This document shows positions 25,741 to 33,968 of a stretch of 48,293 nt of DNA, in pieces (the stretch's first letter is position 1; each line of letters opens with the position of its first letter). The DNA is from an uncultured Oscillospiraceae bacterium (lineage in GTDB: Bacteria; Bacillota; Clostridia; Oscillospirales; Acutalibacteraceae), in assembly GCA_902492455.1 (NCBI GenBank), contig CABULH010000026.1:1-48293 (forward strand), in the 5' to 3' direction. Both the position numbers and the translations under genes were made by a program. The notes beneath the pieces were generated by a model. It did no database searches. It was given only the letters and a program-made list of their open reading frames with translations, and had not been told where the DNA came from.

Positions 25741-26634
25741 ATGAAAAAACCAGCGTTCTCGTACTTAAAGGCCCATGCCAGCAGCTATTTGTTTTTGACC
25801 CCCTTTATGGCTTTCTTCCTGCTGTTCACTGTGGTGCCGGTTTTGGCGGCTATTCTTCTCAGCTTTACGGATTTCAATACTATTTCCTTCCCCAGCTTTG
25901 TTGGCTTGGAGAACTATGAGCGGATGCTGCTGGATGATCCGGTATTTTTGATCTCCCTGAAAAACACCCTGCTGTTTGCGGTGGTAACCGGCCCTGTCAG
26001 CTATATTCTTTGTGTGTTGTTGGCTTGGCTGGTTAACGAGATGCCTCACGGCGTCAAAGTGGTGCTCACCGTTATCTTCTACGCCCCTTCGCTGACGGTG
26101 AACGCCACACTGATTTGGACATTGATTTTCAGCGGCGACGCCTACGGATTTGTCAACAGCGCCCTGCTGAAGCTGGGATTAATCCAGGATCCGATACTGT
26201 GGCTGACCGATCCCCGGTTCAATATGGGGGTCATCATTCTGGTACAGCTCTGGCTGAGTCTGGGCACCGGCTTCTTATCCTTTATAGCGGGATTCCAGAC
26301 CATCGACCGCTCCATTTATGAGGCTGGCGCCATCGACGGTATCCGCAACCGATTTCATGAGTTCTGGTATCTCACCCTGCCCAGTATCCGGCCGCAGCTG
26401 ATGTTCGGCGCGGTGATGCAGATCGCCGCCTCCTTTTCCATCTCCAGCGTTCCTATCGCCCTGACGGGCTTTCCCAGCACCAACTATTCCACTTCCACCA
26501 TTGTTACCCATATTCTTGACTCGGGCACCACCAAGATGGAGATGGGGTATGCTTCCGCCATGGCGGTGATGCTCTTTGCCAGCATGATCATTGTGCGGAA
26601 TCTGGTATCTATGGTTATCAAAAGCGAAGATTAA
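25741..26634 (+). CDS. Sugar ABC transporter permease (MalF type), pair 1 of locus 2
   Basis: A 297-residue protein with six predicted spans and the EAA loop 'EAGAIDGIRNRFHEFW', nearly the same as in 11169. ATG 25741 has only a modest ribosome site (GTGAGGT) right before it. It follows the giant SBP after a 68-base gap without obvious signals. Confidence 0.92.
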   Translation: MKKPAFSYLKAHASSYLFLTPFMAFFLLFTVVPVLAAILLSFTDFNTISFPSFVGLENYERMLLDDPVFLISLKNTLLFAVVTGPVSYILCVLLAWLVNEMPHGVKVVLTVIFYAPSLTVNATLIWTLIFSGDAYGFVNSALLKLGLIQDPILWLTDPRFNMGVIILVQLWLSLGTGFLSFIAGFQTIDRSIYEAGAIDGIRNRFHEFWYLTLPSIRPQLMFGAVMQIAASFSISSVPIALTGFPSTNYSTSTIVTHILDSGTTKMEMGYASAMAVMLFASMIIVRNLVSMVIKSED

Positions 26635-26646
26635 GGAGGGGTTGCT

Positions 26647-27495
26647 ATGCGCTTGAAAAGAACAAGCCGTTCCGCGGGCGGAACCGTTGCCCTTTTCCTG
26701 TTCCTGGCCGCTATCGGCGCGGTGATGGTGCTCCCTCTGGTATACACAGTGGTGCAGGCCCTTAAGCCGCTGGATGAAATATTTATCTTTCCGCCCCGGT
26801 TCTGGGTGAAAAATCCCACCTTGAACAATCTGAAGATGCTGTTCAGTCTGACCAACAGCTTGTGGGTACCCTTCAGCCGCTATGCCTTCAACAGTCTTTT
26901 CCTGACAGGGGTGTGCACCTGCATGCAGGTGCTGTTTGCCTCCATGGCCGCCTATCCCTTGGCTAAGCACGATTTTCGGGGCAAATCCTTTATTTTCAAC
27001 CTTATAGTGCTGGCGCTGCTGTTTACATATGATGTCACCTTTATTCCTCAGTATGTACTGGTGTCCAAGCTGAAGATTATCAATACCTATCTTGCTATGA
27101 TCCTGCCCAGTATAGCTTTCCCGCTGGGACTCTACCTGATGCGGCAGAATCTGCTGGGATTCCCGGACTCAGTGCTGGAGGCGGCCAGAATCGACGGGGC
27201 CAAGGAGCGGACGATTTTCTGGCGGATTATCATGCCTTCGGTGAAGCCGGTCTGGATGACCATGCTGGTCTTTTCCTTCGGTGGTTTATGGAACCGCAGT
27301 GATACCAACTATATTTTTTCGGAACAGCTTAAGGGCCTCCAAACGCTGTTGCAGCAGCTTTCTGCCGGCGGAATCGCCCGGATGGGGGTCAGCGCGGCCA
27401 CCACTCTGGTGCTGATTATTCCGCCGATCCTGGTGTTTATCATAGCCCAGAGCCAAGTGATTGAGACCATGGCGAATTCCGGGATGAAAGAGTAG
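26647..27495 (+). CDS. Sugar ABC transporter permease (MalG type), pair 1 of locus 2
   Basis: A 282-residue protein with six predicted spans and the EAA loop 'EAARIDGAKERTIFW'. It starts at ATG 26647 after TAAGGAGGGG and ends 'MANSGMKE', matching the ending of 12092. It forms the presumed heterodimer with 25741. Confidence 0.92.
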   Translation: MRLKRTSRSAGGTVALFLFLAAIGAVMVLPLVYTVVQALKPLDEIFIFPPRFWVKNPTLNNLKMLFSLTNSLWVPFSRYAFNSLFLTGVCTCMQVLFASMAAYPLAKHDFRGKSFIFNLIVLALLFTYDVTFIPQYVLVSKLKIINTYLAMILPSIAFPLGLYLMRQNLLGFPDSVLEAARIDGAKERTIFWRIIMPSVKPVWMTMLVFSFGGLWNRSDTNYIFSEQLKGLQTLLQQLSAGGIARMGVSAATTLVLIIPPILVFIIAQSQVIETMANSGMKE

Positions 27496-27504
27496 GTGAG
27501 AGGG

Positions 27505-28974
27505 ATGGGAAAGCGATTCAAGTTTCTGCGGATTCTGTTATGCGTTTTAACTGTAGCGGCGCTTACCACCGGTATGGCGCAGGCTTTTGTTCCCTACGAG
27601 CCGTATGAAAACACCGAATGGAATACAGCGGCGCCCGGCGTGCCTGCCTACGAGCCGGAGTTGGTGCTCAGCGGCCTGGAGATGGGGGCTGGGACCTTCC
27701 GTGACCCTACGGATATTTTTGTGGACACGGAGTATGTTCTGATTTGTGATAAAGGCAACAACCGCATCGTGATTCTAAACCGAAAGCTGCAGTTTATCAA
27801 GGAGCTGAAAACCTTTACCAATGAAGGAAAAGAGGAGGCTCTTCGTTCTCCGGAAGGAGTCTGCTTTGACGGCGAGTACCTTTATATCGCGGATTACGGC
27901 AACAGCCGGGTGCTGAAAACCGATATGGAGGGTCGGATTCATCTGGTGATCACCCAACCGGAGGAAAGCATTTATACCACGGCTTTTTTTCACCCAAAGA
28001 GGGTGAAGGTGGACACCGAGGGGAAAATTTTTGTAGTGGCTGAGAGCGTATTCCAGGGGGTTATGCTCTTTGGGACAGATGGAAAATTCGAATCCTTTTA
28101 CGGCGCAGCACCGGTGCAAGCCACCATGGAGCTGATCATCAACCAGTTTTGGAAAAAGATACTGGGGAAGGAACAGCAAGAAGTGATGGAACGGTATGTT
28201 CCGGTGGAATACACCGATTTGTGTCTGGACCGAAATAATTTTGTTTATACATGTTCCTTTTATACCAAAACCAACATGGAACAGATCCGCAAGCTTAACT
28301 ATCTGGGCGATAATGTTTATCCCTTTACGGAGAATTTCGGAGAAGAGCATATTATTTTCGATAAAGGGACAACGGTCTCTACCTCTTTTATCGATGTGGC
28401 TGTCAATGACGGAGATTTTGTTTTTGCCTTGGATTATACCCGCCAGCGGGTGTATGTCTTTGATAAAAACGGCAACCGACTGACCACCTTTGGAGCGGCT
28501 GGGAACCAGCAGGGAGCCTTTCAGAAGGCCTCGGCCATCGATGTGGACGGAAATGCGGTTTATATTCTGGACAGTGCCAAGGGAAATGTGACGGTGTATG
28601 AGCCCAACAGTTACGGCGAGATGGTTTTTGAGGCGGTTACGGCTTATAACGAAGCGGACTATACCGGGGCTAAGGATACCTGGCAGGCTGTGTTGGATCA
28701 GAATCCCAACTTTGAAATGGCTTATCGGGGACTGGGAGAGGTTTATCTGCAGGAAAAGGATTATAAGACTGCGCTGCGGTATTTCCGTATTGGCTATGAC
28801 CGTGAGAAGGAATCGGCGGCTTTCGCCGGACTGCGCTCCGCTTTCTTGCGGGAACATATTGTGTTGCTGGCGTTGGGTCTGCTGCTGCTGATTGCTGCCG
28901 TGATTCTGGTAACCAGCCCCAAACTGCGAAAGAAAATGCAAAAATCCTGGGGTAGAAAAAGAGGGGGATCATAA
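27505..28974 (+). CDS. NHL beta-propeller and TPR protein, membrane-anchored
   Basis: A 489-residue protein. Signal peptide at about 1-25, NHL-type propeller repeats (about 45-370; 'EYVLICDKGNNRIVILN' and 'YLYIADYGNSRVLK'), a TPR-like segment (about 375-435), then one membrane span ('VLLALGLLLLIAAVILV') and a basic tail. ATG 27505 sits just after GGTGAGAGGG; a GTG at 27496 is also possible. It corresponds to the N-terminal two thirds of 12992, whose Yip1 part is here a separate gene overlapping by one base. Function is not known. The extracellular propeller suggests ligand or partner binding. Confidence 0.8.
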   Translation: MGKRFKFLRILLCVLTVAALTTGMAQAFVPYEPYENTEWNTAAPGVPAYEPELVLSGLEMGAGTFRDPTDIFVDTEYVLICDKGNNRIVILNRKLQFIKELKTFTNEGKEEALRSPEGVCFDGEYLYIADYGNSRVLKTDMEGRIHLVITQPEESIYTTAFFHPKRVKVDTEGKIFVVAESVFQGVMLFGTDGKFESFYGAAPVQATMELIINQFWKKILGKEQQEVMERYVPVEYTDLCLDRNNFVYTCSFYTKTNMEQIRKLNYLGDNVYPFTENFGEEHIIFDKGTTVSTSFIDVAVNDGDFVFALDYTRQRVYVFDKNGNRLTTFGAAGNQQGAFQKASAIDVDGNAVYILDSAKGNVTVYEPNSYGEMVFEAVTAYNEADYTGAKDTWQAVLDQNPNFEMAYRGLGEVYLQEKDYKTALRYFRIGYDREKESAAFAGLRSAFLREHIVLLALGLLLLIAAVILVTSPKLRKKMQKSWGRKRGGS

Positions 28975-29591
28975 TGCGGGATGCTCTGCGTCGTATATGG
29001 GCAGTGGCAAGACGGCCGGTAGAGAGTTTTTATGAACTCAAATACGTCCGGTATGTCAATATTCCCTTGACGCTGGTGCTGCTGGCCCTCTGGTTTGTTT
29101 CAGAAGTTGTGGCCCGGCAATTTACCGGGTTTCGATTTCAACTCTACGATCCCAATGAGCTGAACATTCTCATTCAGTTTGTCAGTACCGTGGTGATCTT
29201 CCTCATTTTTTGCATCTGCAATTGGGCGGTGTGCGCGATTTCCGAAGGAGAGGGAAAATTTGGAGAGATCTGTTCCTTCCTGAGCTTGGCGTTGGTACCC
29301 TATATTGTCTTCAATTTCCTGGGGACGGCTCTATCCAATGTCCTGGTGCTGCAGGAAGCGATGTTTCTGCATATTTTCACGGGGATCGGACTGCTGTGGA
29401 CCTGTGTGCTGTTTTTTCACGCTCTGCGGATTGTGCACAACTACTCCGCAATGAAAACCATCTGGGTATTTCTGCTGACGGTTTTCCTCATCGGCGTCAT
29501 CGCCTTTATTCTGGTGTTGCTGTTTTCCCTGTTCAACCAGGTCTACTCCTTTGGATATTCCATTTACAGGGAGTTGCTGTACAGAAGTTAG
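28974..29591 (+). CDS. Yip1-family membrane protein
   Basis: A 205-residue protein with about five predicted spans. Its ATG shares a base with the preceding stop (TAATG), and AGAGGGGGATC provides the ribosome site. It matches the C-terminal Yip1-type part of 12992 from 'RRPVESFYELKYVRYVNIP' (there 'LSPAESFEDMKEKRLFSVP') to the shared ending 'YRELLYRS' / 'VRELLFRL'. In bacteria the Yip1 fold has no settled function. Fusion in one locus and tight coupling in the other argue that the two parts act as one complex. Confidence 0.75.
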   Translation: MRDALRRIWAVARRPVESFYELKYVRYVNIPLTLVLLALWFVSEVVARQFTGFRFQLYDPNELNILIQFVSTVVIFLIFCICNWAVCAISEGEGKFGEICSFLSLALVPYIVFNFLGTALSNVLVLQEAMFLHIFTGIGLLWTCVLFFHALRIVHNYSAMKTIWVFLLTVFLIGVIAFILVLLFSLFNQVYSFGYSIYRELLYRS

Positions 29592-29771
29592 ACGTTCATC
29601 AAACAGGAAGCGGTCCCCAGTCCATATTTTCGCAGGACAGCGCATTCCTTTCAGACATGCCCCAGCCCGCAGCCGTCCGCCTTGTCCGGCGAAAATCGCT
29701 TTGAGGGATTTCAATACGATTTCCAACTGGATGAACTGTTTACTTGCAGCAAGAAAGGAAAGATTACGAGC

Positions 29772-32057
29772 ATGAAATGGAAGTGTTTCGCCGTTCCGAT
29801 CTGCGCGCTTTTGGCGGCAGCCTCCTGCGGTACAGCCCAGACGCCGCCGGCCTCCGATCTGCTCCCGCCGGAGGAGCAGCCGGTATGCGTGCTGGATATT
29901 CAGCCGACGATCACGCCGGAGAAAACCATCGGTTCTATGCGTCTACGGCTGCAGAGCCGCGGTATGGCTCTTTATTTGGATGAAGCCACCGGTGAGATAG
30001 CGGTTCAGCATCTGGGGAACGGCCGGGTTTGGACCAGCAATCCGGCAGGATTGACGGACGATGACACTTTGACCGGAGCGGAGAAAAATACATTGCTGTC
30101 TCAGCTGCTGGTCTCCTTAGTGAATCACAACACCAACATGACCAAGGAGATCAACTCTCGGGTTTCCTGTGTGATGAACAAGGATATTCGGGTGGAGGAA
30201 TCGTCGGACAGTCTGCGGGTTATCTACACCTTTCGGGATGAAAAGCTGGTGATTCCGATAACCTACCGTTTGCTGGAAGACAGCCTGTATGTGCAAATCG
30301 ATACCCAGGATATTGAGGAAAACGGGGATTTCAAAATTCACAATATCGCGCTGCTGCCCTATTTCGGGGCGGCGGAAAAGGAGCAGGAAGGCTATCTGGT
30401 GGTGCCGGATGGCAGCGGCGCTGTCATTCGCATGGAAAGTGAAAAAATCAGCTACGCGCCTTATCAGGCACAGATTTACGGTAAGGATTACACCTTCCTT
30501 CCCAAGACCACCAACCATGTGGAATATCCGGCGCTTATGCCTGTTCTGGGGATTCAGCAGGAGCGGTATGGCCTGCTGATGATGGTGGAGAAAGGCGCGG
30601 CCTACGCACGGGCCAATGCAGCGCTGTCCGGTCAGCTAAACGCCTATCATCATGCCTATTTCGATTTTGATCTCCGTGTCAGTCAGAATAACATTATCGG
30701 CGATCCCGAATCCATCTACAGCAAGGAAGTACAGGTGTATGAGAGCGGGAAGCTGAAAAATAAACAGCTGGGTGTGCGCTACTTTTTTACCGAGTCCGCC
30801 TCTGATTCAGCGTCCGGGGGTTACGCTGAGATGGCCTTGACGGTTCGGGAATATCTCATCAAGCAGAAGGGGATGGCGGAAAGAGCGGATGATCCTTCCA
30901 GGCTGTATCTGGACTTTAGGGGAGCCGCCCAGGTAAAGAAGCCCTTTTTGGGAATTCCCAAAAATACGGTGGTTCCCCTTACTACTCTGAATCAGGTTGG
31001 AGAGATCCTGCAGGATCTGGAGAAGGAGGGCATCCATCGATTCAATGTCAGCTACTCCGCTTTTCAAAAGGATCAGCTGAGCGGCAAGCCGGCGGATGGA
31101 TTGGGAATTCTCAGCAGCCTAGGCAGCCATGAGGAATTGCAGAAGCTGGCCGGACAGGTCCGCCGTAGCGGCGGTTTGTTTTTCCTGGGAGTGGACAATG
31201 TGGTGTTCACCAGCGGCGGCAACGGCTACGACCGGCTAAAGAGTGCAGCTAAGGATCTGAACAAATCTCCGGCAGAGGTTTACACCTATATGCGGGATAC
31301 CCTCTATGCCGACGAGAACCGGAGCACCGGACGGCTGCTGAAACCGGTACTTCTGCCGGATTTGTTTGCCAAGCTGGCTGCCGATGTGCCGGTGGATTCG
31401 GGACTGTATCTGGAGACCTTAACCAACCGGTTGTATTCCGACTATGCGGATCAGGGGGTTCAGCGGGATCAGACGGCGGCGATTTTGGCCGGGACGGCGG
31501 AGAAACTGGCGAAAAAAGAAGTTCCTCTGTTGGGCAATCAAAGCTTTTTCTATGCTTTGAACACCTTGGACAGTGTAACAAATTTGCCGATGACCTCCAG
31601 CGGCTTCGATATTCTGGATGAATCGATTCCCTTTTATCAGATAGCGGTGGACGGCCTGCTTTCCTATGCGGGAGAGTCGCTCAACACGTCGGGAGATTTC
31701 CGTCAAAACTTCCTGAAAGCACTGGAGACCGGCAGCCAGCTGCAGTTCCGCGTGGTGGCGGCAGAGCAGACAACCCTGCGGGAGCTGGATACCGACGCCT
31801 TCTTCACTGCCTGCTACAGCAATGTCCGGGATACCATTTTGCTTTATCAGCGGCAGAGGGAAAAGATCGCCGCCTACACCGCCGGCGCACATCTGGTGGA
31901 TCATGCTGTGGAAAACGAGGTATCCAAAAGCGTGTATTCCAACGGCGTTTATCTGCTGGTAAATCACGGAGAGACGGATGGAGCGTATGGAGAATTCAAT
32001 TTGGGGCCATTGAGCTATGCCGTCGTTGAAGGAGGGGAGATTGTTGAAAAAGGTTAA
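29772..32057 (+). CDS. DUF5696-type lipoprotein (locus 2)
   Basis: A 761-residue homologue of 15073. ATG 29772 is chosen because AAGGAAAG lies about 10 bases upstream and a lipoprotein signal follows at once ('LLAAASC'); the open frame extends further 5' without a ribosome site. Conserved landmarks: 'LLPYFGAAEKEQEGYLVVPD', 'LPMTSSGFDILDESIPFYQ', and a final beta-rich tail 'NLGPLSYAVVEGGE'. The body may be a barrel-like fold (strand-helix alternation at about 400-620). Same relative place in the operon as in locus 1. The 180-base gap before it has no recognised element. Role unknown; an envelope-attached enzyme or transporter accessory is a guess. Confidence 0.75.
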   Translation: MKWKCFAVPICALLAAASCGTAQTPPASDLLPPEEQPVCVLDIQPTITPEKTIGSMRLRLQSRGMALYLDEATGEIAVQHLGNGRVWTSNPAGLTDDDTLTGAEKNTLLSQLLVSLVNHNTNMTKEINSRVSCVMNKDIRVEESSDSLRVIYTFRDEKLVIPITYRLLEDSLYVQIDTQDIEENGDFKIHNIALLPYFGAAEKEQEGYLVVPDGSGAVIRMESEKISYAPYQAQIYGKDYTFLPKTTNHVEYPALMPVLGIQQERYGLLMMVEKGAAYARANAALSGQLNAYHHAYFDFDLRVSQNNIIGDPESIYSKEVQVYESGKLKNKQLGVRYFFTESASDSASGGYAEMALTVREYLIKQKGMAERADDPSRLYLDFRGAAQVKKPFLGIPKNTVVPLTTLNQVGEILQDLEKEGIHRFNVSYSAFQKDQLSGKPADGLGILSSLGSHEELQKLAGQVRRSGGLFFLGVDNVVFTSGGNGYDRLKSAAKDLNKSPAEVYTYMRDTLYADENRSTGRLLKPVLLPDLFAKLAADVPVDSGLYLETLTNRLYSDYADQGVQRDQTAAILAGTAEKLAKKEVPLLGNQSFFYALNTLDSVTNLPMTSSGFDILDESIPFYQIAVDGLLSYAGESLNTSGDFRQNFLKALETGSQLQFRVVAAEQTTLRELDTDAFFTACYSNVRDTILLYQRQREKIAAYTAGAHLVDHAVENEVSKSVYSNGVYLLVNHGETDGAYGEFNLGPLSYAVVEGGEIVEKG

Positions 32058-32943
32058 AAGATCTTATGAAAAGCGAAAACGGACAGTAGCCTATTCCTTC
32101 CTGATCCCCTGGCTGTTTGGAGCGCTATTTTTTTTCATCCGGCCACTGGTCGATTCCATCCGGCTCAGCTTCTCAAAAACGGAACTCAACGAGATCACCG
32201 GCTATACCCTGCATTTTGTAGGTATTCAAAATTATGTGGACGCCTTCACCAAGGATCCGGATTTTCTCCGGCTGATGGTATCCTCCATGCAGATGCTCTT
32301 TTTGCACGTGCCGATTATCATCATTTTCAGCCTTTTCATCTCCATCATTCTCAATCAGAAGTTTTTGGGTCGTACGCTGATCCGCAGTGTTTTTTTCCTG
32401 CCCGTGATTATCGCCAGCGGTGTGGTGATGAGCATCATTAACGGCGACGTGTACGCCGGAAATATGATGGCGAATGCCGGTTCCTCCCAGATGCTGAAAA
32501 GCGAATTCCTCAACAATTTCCTGTTGGAAAGCGGCTTTACCCAGGAATTTTCCCAGACCTTTACCGGTATTGTGGACAGCATTTTTGATCTTATTTGGAA
32601 ATCAGGGGTGCAGATACTGATCTTTCTTGCAGGGCTGCAGACCATTTCTGTCTCCATGTATGAGGCGGCCAAGGTGGAAGGGGCTACTGCTTGGGAGAGC
32701 TTTTGGAAAATCACTTTTCCCATGATCTCGCCCATCACGCTGCTGAATCTGATCTATACCATTGTGGATCTGTCCACCGAGTATACCAACCCTGTGATGG
32801 CCCATGCCAACCAGGTAGCCAACAGCATCGGCCTGAACCTGGAGCTGAGTTCGGCGATGTCCTACTCCTATTTTGCCGTAGTGCTGGTACTGCTGGGTGC
32901 CATTTATCTGCTTGTAAACCGCAAGGTATTCTATCAAACATAA
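32044..32943 (+). CDS. Sugar ABC transporter permease (MalF type), pair 2 of locus 2
   Basis: A 299-residue protein with six predicted spans and the EAA loop 'EAAKVEGATAWESFW'. The best ribosome site, GGAGGGGAGA (32031-32040), points to TTG at 32044 (or 32041), overlapping the end of the lipoprotein gene by 14 bases. An ATG at 32017 in the same frame is possible but has no site. Counterpart of 17327. Confidence 0.9.
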   Translation: MKKVKRSYEKRKRTVAYSFLIPWLFGALFFFIRPLVDSIRLSFSKTELNEITGYTLHFVGIQNYVDAFTKDPDFLRLMVSSMQMLFLHVPIIIIFSLFISIILNQKFLGRTLIRSVFFLPVIIASGVVMSIINGDVYAGNMMANAGSSQMLKSEFLNNFLLESGFTQEFSQTFTGIVDSIFDLIWKSGVQILIFLAGLQTISVSMYEAAKVEGATAWESFWKITFPMISPITLLNLIYTIVDLSTEYTNPVMAHANQVANSIGLNLELSSAMSYSYFAVVLVLLGAIYLLVNRKVFYQT

Positions 32944-32956
32944 GGATGGTGGATAC

Positions 32957-33904
32957 ATGACTGCGTATCAGAGATATTCCAAATGTGCAGGCGTCGTATA
33001 CCGGTTGTTCCGTGCCGTCCTGCTGTTTGGATTGGTGTTTATCCTGGTATTCCCCCTGCTGTACATGGTAAGCATGGCCTTTCGGCCCATTACCGAGATT
33101 TACGATCCCTCAGTGATCTGGATTCCCAAGCATTTCACGTTGGATAATTTCAAGGAAGTGTTTGGCCTGATGAAGTATCCGGAAACATTGCTTACCACCC
33201 TGAAGGTCAACATTGTCAGCGCCCTTCTGGAGGTGGCTGTAGCTTCTATTACCGGTTACGCTTTTGCACGGTTTGAGTTCCGGTTCAAAAAGGTGTTGTT
33301 CGCCATAGTGCTGCTGACCATCATTGTGCCTTACCCGATCCTGCTCAATTCCCTTTATCTCCATTTTAAGAACTTCGATCTGTTCGGCATTCTGTCGATA
33401 GCGGGGGTGATATCCGGGAAAAATATGACGGTCAATTTGCTGAATTCCCCCCTGACCTTTTATCTGCCAGCAGTGCTGGGGGTGGGATTGAAGGCCGGAT
33501 TATTTGTGTTTATGTTCCGGCAGTTCTTCAAAGGGATGCCCAAAGAGCTGGAAGAGGCGGCTTATATCGACGGCTGCGGCTTCGGCAAGACATTTTTGCA
33601 GATTATGCTGCCCAATGCGGTTCCAGTATTTATCACCTCGCTGGTGCTGTCATCCGTCTGGTACTGGAACGACAGCTTCATCGGCTCCATGCTGATGTCC
33701 AATCACCGTACGGTGATGGTGGCCTTAACGAATCTAAACAGCCAGATTCTTTCGGCGGAGCAGAACGTCTCCCTGGATCCTTTTCTGGTGGTGACTCGGC
33801 TTCAGGCGGGCTGTCTTTTAGCTATACTGCCGGCGCTGCTGGTTTATCTGATTATCCAGCGTTTTTTTGTACAGAGCGTGGACCGCAGCGGTATTGTTGG
33901 ATAA
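32957..33904 (+). CDS. Sugar ABC transporter permease (MalG type), pair 2 of locus 2
   Basis: A 315-residue protein with six predicted spans and the EAA-type loop 'EEAAYIDGCGFGKTF'. It shares with 18281 the insertion 'LFGILSIAGVISGKNM' and the ending 'DRSGIVG'. It completes the second heterodimer of locus 2. A 64-base gap without clear signals follows before the GH2 gene. Confidence 0.92.
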   Translation: MTAYQRYSKCAGVVYRLFRAVLLFGLVFILVFPLLYMVSMAFRPITEIYDPSVIWIPKHFTLDNFKEVFGLMKYPETLLTTLKVNIVSALLEVAVASITGYAFARFEFRFKKVLFAIVLLTIIVPYPILLNSLYLHFKNFDLFGILSIAGVISGKNMTVNLLNSPLTFYLPAVLGVGLKAGLFVFMFRQFFKGMPKELEEAAYIDGCGFGKTFLQIMLPNAVPVFITSLVLSSVWYWNDSFIGSMLMSNHRTVMVALTNLNSQILSAEQNVSLDPFLVVTRLQAGCLLAILPALLVYLIIQRFFVQSVDRSGIVG

Positions 33905-33968
33905 AGAAGATGATGGTAAAGAGAACGCGTATTACCAGTTCGTATTTCATAAATGAGGATGGGGTTTT